From contig OX393582.1 of assembly GCA_947652605.1 (NCBI GenBank), positions 10,936,544 to 11,000,543 of the forward strand: DNA of 64,000 nt, in the 5' to 3' direction. Position numbers and translations under genes: made by a program. Numbering within the stretch: the first letter of the stretch is position 1; each line of letters begins with the position of its first letter. This document shows positions 48,101 to 57,100 of the stretch, one piece after another. The stretch comes from Elmis aenea. Taxonomy: Eukaryota > Arthropoda > Insecta > Coleoptera > Elmidae. Below the pieces are notes generated by a model. That model was not told where the DNA came from, did no database searches, and saw only the letters and a program-made list of their open reading frames with translations.

Positions 48101-51100
48101 AAGTCATGCCTATCAAGCAATGACGATTACATTTAGAATAACCCGTCGCACAATAGAATTTTTTGAATTATGTACAATCACTCGATTATTCACGTTTGAA
48201 TTTAAAATGCAATTTTTTTTCCAACATATAATTAACATTATCTTTTTGTTTTTATTTAATTATGAGCGAGCCCTTTGTTAAAAATTTCATAGCTCACCAC
48301 TGCATATACCCCACTGTGCATCTTAGCGAAAGGGTTAAATAAAATGGTGAAAATACCATTGATTGAAATAAAGATTAACATTTAAAAGAAGACCTAGTTG
48401 TACTAAAAATAAAACGGCACGAACTTTGCTGATGGCCCAATAAATAGTGTCATTACTGTACACATAATACCAGCAAACCCTAGTTCTAATTCGTCTGTCT
48501 CTTCTTCTACTGCTGGCTTCTTTTCTTCCTCAACTTCTGTTGTTTCTTCTCCTCCTTCCTTCTTTTCCTCCACTTCACTTTCCTTCTTTTCCTCCACTTC
48601 ACCTTCCTTCATTTCCTCCACTTCACCTTCCTTAACAACGTCTGCTACTATTGCATCTTCCTCTTTTTTTACACTATCATCTTCTACGACTGGTTTACCT
48701 TCGATTGGTTCTAAAAAAGGATAATTCAATTAATTTAAAATTGTACGGGGTGGCCTATTTTCGATGCCCATACAGGGTTTATCGGTTATTATCAGAGATA
48801 GAAAAAAAACTAAGTACGCAGTCTCGATTTCTTTTTTTGAGAGGAATGCATGTCGTAAACAGATTTTTGATATCTTTCTTAAATTTCGAAATATAGCCAA
48901 AATCCGATTTTTGGTAATTTTCAAAAAATTTAATATCTCGCTTAAACGAAAAGATGGAGAAAAACTTTAAAGACACTTTTGGGATGGCTTTTTTTCTTTA
49001 ATAATAATGGGCATCGAAATTTGCCCACCCTGTACAGGACAGACTCTAATATTTAATCGACCACTTCACAAAACTTTTTCTAACACTACGCTAAGGTTTT
49101 AAAGTTTTAAAATTTCTCCCATGGTGCAGTAACCTAAATGCTTGATTCATATTTTTACTAATGCTTAATGCAATTTTGAGATATAAATAATAAATTCTTA
49201 TTAATCCCACTAAGGTGGAAATCAAGCAACTGAGAATAGTTCAGAGTTCAGAGTTTGTAATTTTGTAAGCAACAACACGAATCGACACATGGAAGGAATT
49301 TGAATGTTGGTTGCAAAGCGGCAAAGTTTATTCATTGAGCTCTTGTGTGGGAACACTTGAAGAGTTTCTGCACATGAACTAATTTATTTCAGCTGTACAA
49401 GGTTGACCAAATTCGAATGTTTTACGGGGTATCTCCCTTATCGTAATAGATAGCGAAAATCTGATTTCGGTCTCTTGGGCTATTTTTGTGAGAACAGAAC
49501 AGAATCCGATTTTTTATATCGTTTTCTTTTTTGGCACTACAGCTTTTTGGCACTACAGGCAAAAAACGAAATGTCATAATTTTTGAAAATTTACTATAAC
49601 TTCTTATATATAGGTATATATGCTATAACTTTATTAAAATGAAATAAAATTGTATGGAGGTTTTTTATATAGATTTTGATGCTTACTTTAAAAACATTTT
49701 TTTAGCCCCCTTGACTTTCGAAATTAGAAGAAAACTTAAATCTTTTTATCTGGAAACCCTAGCTGGTTTATATAAAAGAGCGTCTTTTTAGATTTGTAAT
49801 AATATATATCTAGTTTTGTGTTGCAAAAAATAACCAAGATATGGCTAATTTTGTGAAAATTTCACTATCAAAGTTTGCCATGATTTCGTAAACCAGTGAT
49901 GTTTGCAATTAATAAACAAGTAAACTTCATATCCAAGTAAATTGTTTAGCTTTTAAGCAAATCAGTGTGTCCTTTTGCATTTGACAACTGTTTTTTGTGG
50001 TATTGTGGACATGGCTAAATTTGAACGCTTTGAAATGTATAGGAGTAATATATTAGAAATTTACATTGTAAATGCTAAAAACGTAGCAGAATTGACTTAG
50101 AAATGACATTTGGTCTTTTTTTATTGCAAACATCACCTGTTTACGAAACCGTAGCAAACTTTGATGGTAAAATTTTCATAAAATTAGCCATATCTTGTTA
50201 ATTTTTTGTAACAAATTTATAAAACTGTGTATTTTTGAAATGCTAAAAAGTGCACTTTCATATATTCTCATGGCCAACTAGGCCAAGGTATTCATTTTGT
50301 TTTTAAATTAAGCATTAAAATCTATACAAAAAACCTTGGTAACATTTTGTTCTATTTTAATAACTAAAGAAGTTATAGTAAATTTTCAAAAAATATGAAA
50401 AATCAATTTTCGTCTGCAGGGCCAAAATGGAAAGCGATATAAAAAATGTAATTACACAGGCGTTGTTTTTTCAAAATAATGGCCCAAGAAATGATATCAG
50501 ATTTCGCTAATTATTGCAGGAACCGAGACACCCCGTAAATCATTCGAATTTGGTCCATCCTGTATTTTGTGTGGTTCGTTTAATAATAAAACTTCATTTG
50601 GATCAATCCTGTACAATAAATGATAGATGAATGATAAAATTTACTGATAAAAAGCAAAAAGAACTGCAGTACAGTGCTAAATGTCATTAATAAAAGTTGT
50701 GATTATTTAGTTTGTTAATTTATTATAAGTATATTATTATATGTAGCTATCACTTAAGCATATACAAATGTTCTAGTTTTATTGCTAAAACTGTTTATAG
50801 CATTAAGATAGCAAAACATTATTACTATATGCAATTTATAATTTTTTTTCTGTTACTTGAACATTTTCGATATACCATTCGTCTTAAACCGTTCTCGAAA
50901 TTGTTTAAACGATAATTTAATATTGTTATTAACAACAAACAACAACTAATGTTTAAGCTTCGTCTTTATCTTAAAAATCAACAAAAAAATTTTGTTTCAC
51001 TAAATATTTCTACTTTTAACCAATAAATCAAGATATTTCTATTATTTCATATTCAAATTATTAAATTGAAGAAAAATATTTTAAAAAAAATGTATTCCTG

Positions 51101-54100
51101 TGATTATTTTTGATTCGTTGTAGGTGTTTTAAAAATAATTAAAAGCCAAAAGCTGTGGTAGTTATATTGTATTGTATTAAACCTTAATCATACAAAAATT
51201 ATAAATTAAATTGAAAACATTATTAAATTTTTATTGTAAGCTACATCCACGTATTTTTTAGTTTTTTGTTGTTGTTGTACCGGTTTAAAAATAAACAAAT
51301 AAATTCGCACAAGAATATAAAATTTATTAAACGTAAAATTAATCTTTTTTCTTACATAATGGAAGTTTTTTTGTGATGACATTATAGCTTTAGCACAAAT
51401 AGGGGCCAAGCACGTTGAAGATAATTGAATTAGTTTAAAAATTAACTGAGATTTTGCATTTAGCACTGTCTAGATTTCTTATAATTGTGTCTTTTTAACC
51501 GCTACCTTCGTCCGTTCTCCTACTTTCTATACCTTCGCCAGGTGGACCTTGAGGACCTTCGAATACATCTTCATCGTGTGATGACACTAAAATGAAACAT
51601 GAAATATTAAAAAAAGTGTGGCTAAAATTTCGTTTTATGGAAAAAGCACAAGCTGCCCTTCACAAGTAGGTACATTTGCAAAAATATCGTACCAAATGAT
51701 TTCACAAGAAAGCGTTGTATTCTACTTATTTTTTAAAATTAATTAACAATTCTTTACCTATGCTTCCTTCGAATAATTGATCAGTTCTTATAGACTGGTC
51801 ATCTGCTACTGAGACTAAATCTTGTGGTGTTGTTTCGGCAGTTGCAGCGGATTCCGCACCGCCAGCTGCAGCTCCTGCAGGCTCCTAAAGAAATTTGTTT
51901 GATCAATAATTCGCTCCTCATTCGTTGTTTTGTTATACAGGGTGATTGATTGAGACCGGGCATTAAAAATATATGAAGAATGAAAAAGGGTATGGATCTG
52001 AAATTTTGGTTGACCATAATGGCATCTGATCTGTTCATTGAAAATATTTTTAATATGGCGACACTTCCGTAAATACCGGAAGTTGACGTCTACTTTCTTA
52101 TTTCAAATACAATGGTCTATTTTTTATTGCATTTTTGGATTCAAAACGTTATTTTAGAGAGACTTTTATTGGCATACCCTATACCTAAGTGGTCATTTTT
52201 TAGATTTTTGGATTTTTTGAATTTTTTTAAATTTTCATCTTGATGCTTAATATTATCTAACACCGCCATTTTTGAAGAAAAAACGCTTACATTTAGACCA
52301 GAGGTCCCCAAACTTTTTTGTCTCGTAGACCACTTGCCATGTTTTTCGGTTTTGGGTAGACCCCCTGCTTACCTGATATTGATTTTTGGCAAATTCATCA
52401 ACTTTTTTTTTTTACAAAATAAAATTGTACACGCCGAGAAAATAAAAATGTACGCGGGTGGAGCTGCGGGGCAACTGTTAGTTTATAATAATTCTTAAAC
52501 AGTTTCATATATCAGAAAAGATACCTAATAACTTAAATTTTAATATAATTCTTCATCACGTTTCATGAACATTTATGTTTTAAACATTTTTACTTCATAG
52601 GTAGATACTTTTATAATTTATGTAGATAGTTATATGTCTTTATATTATAAGGTAGTATTATGTAACTAAATAGGTACTATGTGTATGTGAATTATTCCAT
52701 TCATGGAATGCCCAAATTAAAGTCACGACCTGCTTATATGAGATCCACTATCGTTGACCCCCATTTTCATTTCATGAACCCCCAATATTTTTTTTCGCTG
52801 ACATGGACCCCTTGCAGGTCGTCGTCGACCCCTGAGGGTCAATAAAGACCACTTTGGGAATCACTGATTTAGACCATGCCTAGAAAAACCCTTGGAGTAC
52901 ATTCTGGAATTTTTGCAATCGATGCATTACTTACAGGATGTCCAAAATTTAATTTTCTTTTAATACAACTTCAGACCACTAAAACTCGTTTTTTTCAAAT
53001 TCAACACCCAAACTTTTTTTTCATTTTCTAATGCAAAATTACATTCTGCATCAATTTGTGTTAGCGTTTCTTATACCTATCTGCAACAATTTTCGAGTTA
53101 TTAAGAATTTTTGATAAAGTTAAAAGAAATTCCATTATTTTTAAATAGTAGGCCTTGGAAATGACAACAAATGCCAATATTAATAACTGTAAACCACTTT
53201 TATTGCGTAGGTCTGAAGTATCCATGAAAATGGAAAATCAAGAGTATTCAAACACGAATATTTTGAACTTGTTTTATATTCATGAAGAATGTCATAAAAT
53301 TATTGAAAGAACTTCTCTTAACTTTATTAAAAATTCTTAATAACTCGAAAATTGTTGCAGATAGGTATAGGAAACGCTAATTCAGATTGATGCAGCTGCA
53401 ATTTTGCATTTGAAAATGAACAAGTTTGGGTATTGTAATTGAAAAAAACGAGTTTTAGTGGTGTGAAGTTGTATTAAAAGAAAATTAAATTTTGGACACC
53501 CTGTAAGTAATGCATCGATTGCAAAAATTCCAGCATGTATTCCAAGGTTCCTTCTAGGCATGGTCTAAATTTAAGCGTTTTTTCTTTAAAAATAGCGGCG
53601 TTAGATAATATTAAGCATCACGATGAAATTCAAAAGTTTTTCAAAAAAGTCCAAAAATCTAAACAATGACTGCACTTAGGTATAGGAAATGCTAATAAAA
53701 GTATCTCTAAAATAACGTTTTGAATCCAAACATGCAATAAAAAATAGACCATTGTATTTTAAATAAGAAAGTAGACGTCAACTTTCGGTATTTCCGGAAG
53801 TGTCGCCATATTGAAAATATTTTTAGTAAACAGATCAGATGCCATTATGGTCATACCAAAAATTTCAGATCCATAACCTTTTTCATTCTTAATATATTTA
53901 TAAGCCCTGGTCTCAATCAATCACCCTGTATATTGCTTTAACGCTGCATCGACTATAAAGGCAGTTCGAAAACATTTGCAACTTTTTTGCTTATCTTAAA
54001 TCGCTATACTGCTAATACGAGGCTAATCACCGATTTCGGAAGACAAGCTCCCACTCCAGAGTGAGTTTTACCTGCCTTTTAGCTGCATAAAGCCCCGTAC

Positions 54101-57100
54101 TGACCAAAATGAGTTCGCGAACACGGTTCGCGAACTCGGTTCGGGAACTCGGTTCGCGCACTCAGTTTGCAAACTCTCGTCCATGACAGGTTCGCAAACA
54201 CGTCCACATCAAAACATTATTGTGTTCGTAACAGCTCCAAAACAGTTGGTAAAGGGTTTGCGTTATGTAAATAAATATGTCATCAATCTTAGGACTTGTC
54301 GATGATAAAAAACCAACCACAAATAACGTGTGCAGTCAGTAAGTGAGGTTATGTCAGACACGAGTTCGCGAACAGCCCCTTTGATGTACCGCCTCCAGAG
54401 CGAACTCTGTCCGAACTGGCGAGCTGTTCGCGAACTGTTTGCATACTCCAGGTACACACCGGGTTCGCGAACAGTTCGCGAACAGTTCGCGAACCCGGTG
54501 TGTACGCGGCTTTAAGCGAGCTTCGGCTACGGGAAATTTTTTTATGGACCTTCCTAGTAAAGACGCACCATTATATATATTTCCTACAGGATTTGTAGCG
54601 ATTAGGTTTTCTTTTCCGGGATTCCGGTCCATTTTAAGCTATTTTACATTTACTTAGTTAAGTGAAAAAACAATGGAACATTCGAAAATGGTGTACTTGG
54701 GCTTTATCGATCTTTCTAAAGCCTTCGATAGAGTGCCAATGGAGAAGATCTGGAAGATATTGAAACAAAGTAGAGTGGGAGAAGGATTATTAAACGCCAT
54801 CAAGAGTTTATATAAGAGTAGTAGAAATTATGTGCGAACCCATAACAGCAGTTCCCAGAAATTTATAACAACAGTGGGAGTAAGACAAGGAAGCACATTA
54901 AGTCCACTGCTCTTTATAACTCTTATCGATAAAATAATTAAAGAATGTAAGCAAAACACAAAGAAAGTCTACTGGGGTTGGAATAAACTAAAACCAATAT
55001 CCTTAACAGAATTAGCCCTTGTAGTTGGGGTGGTACTATTAGCTAAAAGCAAAAGGACTTGCAATTCAATCTAGACATATGGGCAGATACATTAAGTAGA
55101 TATAATATTATATGAATATTAATATAACAAAAACAAAGGATGGTTACAATAATAAAGCATGAACCAGTTACAATTATGCTAGACCAAAAAAAGAGCAGGG
55201 TAGCGAATTTTAAATATTTAGGAACAATAATTGCAGGAAATTGTAAATTGGAGGAAGATCTGAATAACAGAATAGCAACAGCGACGAAATTTTACTACGC
55301 CACTAATAAATGTTTGATAAGCAAGAAGGAGATATCAAAAGAAACGAAGACGCGAGTTTTGAATGCAGTGTACGTACACCCATTCTCACGTACAGTTCAG
55401 AAACTTGGACGCTAACTCAAAAACACAAACAAACAATACAGGTACAGGAAATGAGATTTTTGAGAAGAACAGAGGGGTGTAGACTGATCGATAAAATCAG
55501 TAATGAAAAAATTCGAAATAACTTAAGAGTAACAGATATTAAGAAAATAATGGAGACGAATCAATTAAGATGGCTTGAACATTTACTACGCATGCCAGAA
55601 AATAGATACGCGAAAATAGGATGGAAAATGCAGATAGAGGGAAAAATAAATAGAGGAAGACCAAGAATAAAATGGGAAAAAGAAGTGAGGCAGAGACTAG
55701 AAGAAAAAGGAGTCAGCTGGAGAGATGTGCCACAATTAGCCAACGATAGGCAGAAGTGGAGAAACATAACAAAGAAATAGAAAAGCATACCTTGATGTAC
55801 AAGAGGAACGGATTAAGAGGAAGAAGATATTTCCCGGATAGTAGATACATATTGTCCCGGGAATTCCCGGGATTTTTTAAAAACGTTATTTTCGTTTGTT
55901 TTGTGCTAAGATCTTTGTAATACTATCATAACTTATCAGAGTTTGTTTAAAATATCTTTACTAACAAAAAATTATTAAAAAAAAGTTGGTTGTTATAAAA
56001 CAAAAACGAATCGATCTGGGAAAAATTTATGACCACCATCCGATTCGGCTTAAAAAGTTGCTTTAGCTATGCTTTTACACATTTCAAATAGGTATTTCAA
56101 ACTCCGAAGGAGTTAAAGACGATTTTCAAAAATCTCGGATACCGTTCGAGATATTGTTACATATGGCCTTTAAGAAGCCATAGCCATATTTTCAATTTTT
56201 CTTTGGAATATTATTGAGCCCGAAATTTAGCAACTTTGCCGAATTTAAACCTATACTCTAGCTATTATAATAAGCGAGATTCCCGTGCTTAAACTCGAAT
56301 TTCAATCACCCTGTATATGACTTGCAGTAGTTTTTCAGTAATAAACTGTCCCCTTTCTTTTTTGGGTTATTTATTTAAAAATATTGACATAATTTATTAC
56401 GTCCAGGGATCCCTGGAAACCCCGGGACAAAGACTGATTTCTTTCCGGAATCCCGGGACAAGCAAAATGGTCAAAAATGAGAAACCCTAGTAGTAATATA
56501 CAAAAATAAATAAGCTAGGCAAACGACAAAAGAGGAACCAGGGTCCCCTTTCCAAATCGATGGCCCCATAGTTTAATCTTTATTCCTTAGCTGTCTTAAC
56601 AGGCCTATTTTAAATTCACCAGGAAAGGGTTTTTTAATATTCAAAGATAACACACATCACTCAGGGAATATTTTTACAACTGTTTTGAAAATACGGCACC
56701 CTAGGGTGTGTACTCACTCAGCTCGCGCGGCGGGCCGCTATAGGGGGCCGTTAAAGGTACAAATATAGTGGATGAGGATGTAGAAAGTCAAAAATGGGCA
56801 AGGATAGGTAGAAGTACTGTCACGACATTTGCCTTAACTCTAGAGGAAACCACCTGAAACCCCTACAATGACAGGAGCCCTCGGATTCGAACCCAAAACC
56901 TCCCGAATGCAAAGTATGTTTAATACAACCATCCACCGAGATCGGTATCACTAGGGTGATCAATCAATCGCCTAGTCTAATGGTAGAATCGCATTTACGT
57001 CCAGTAATAATATGTTTAATTTAATTTAAACAATAACTTGCAACAAATATTTATACCATGTGTTATTTGTGTTAAAATTTAGAAAAACTATTATACTCTG

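Noticed and set aside
48403..48729. Stand-alone glutamate-rich protein
   Set aside because: It lacks its own start. It is bounded by an acceptor and donor in phase with the neighbouring exons, so it is exon 4 of the CCDC96-like gene.
54263..54657. Several overlapping arginine-rich frames on both strands
   Set aside because: They come from the gttcgcgaac palindrome array, which is open in multiple frames.
56881..56960. Functional tRNA gene on the minus strand
   Set aside because: Only the B box and a weak A box are present. Stems do not form a cloverleaf and a SINE-like tail follows.
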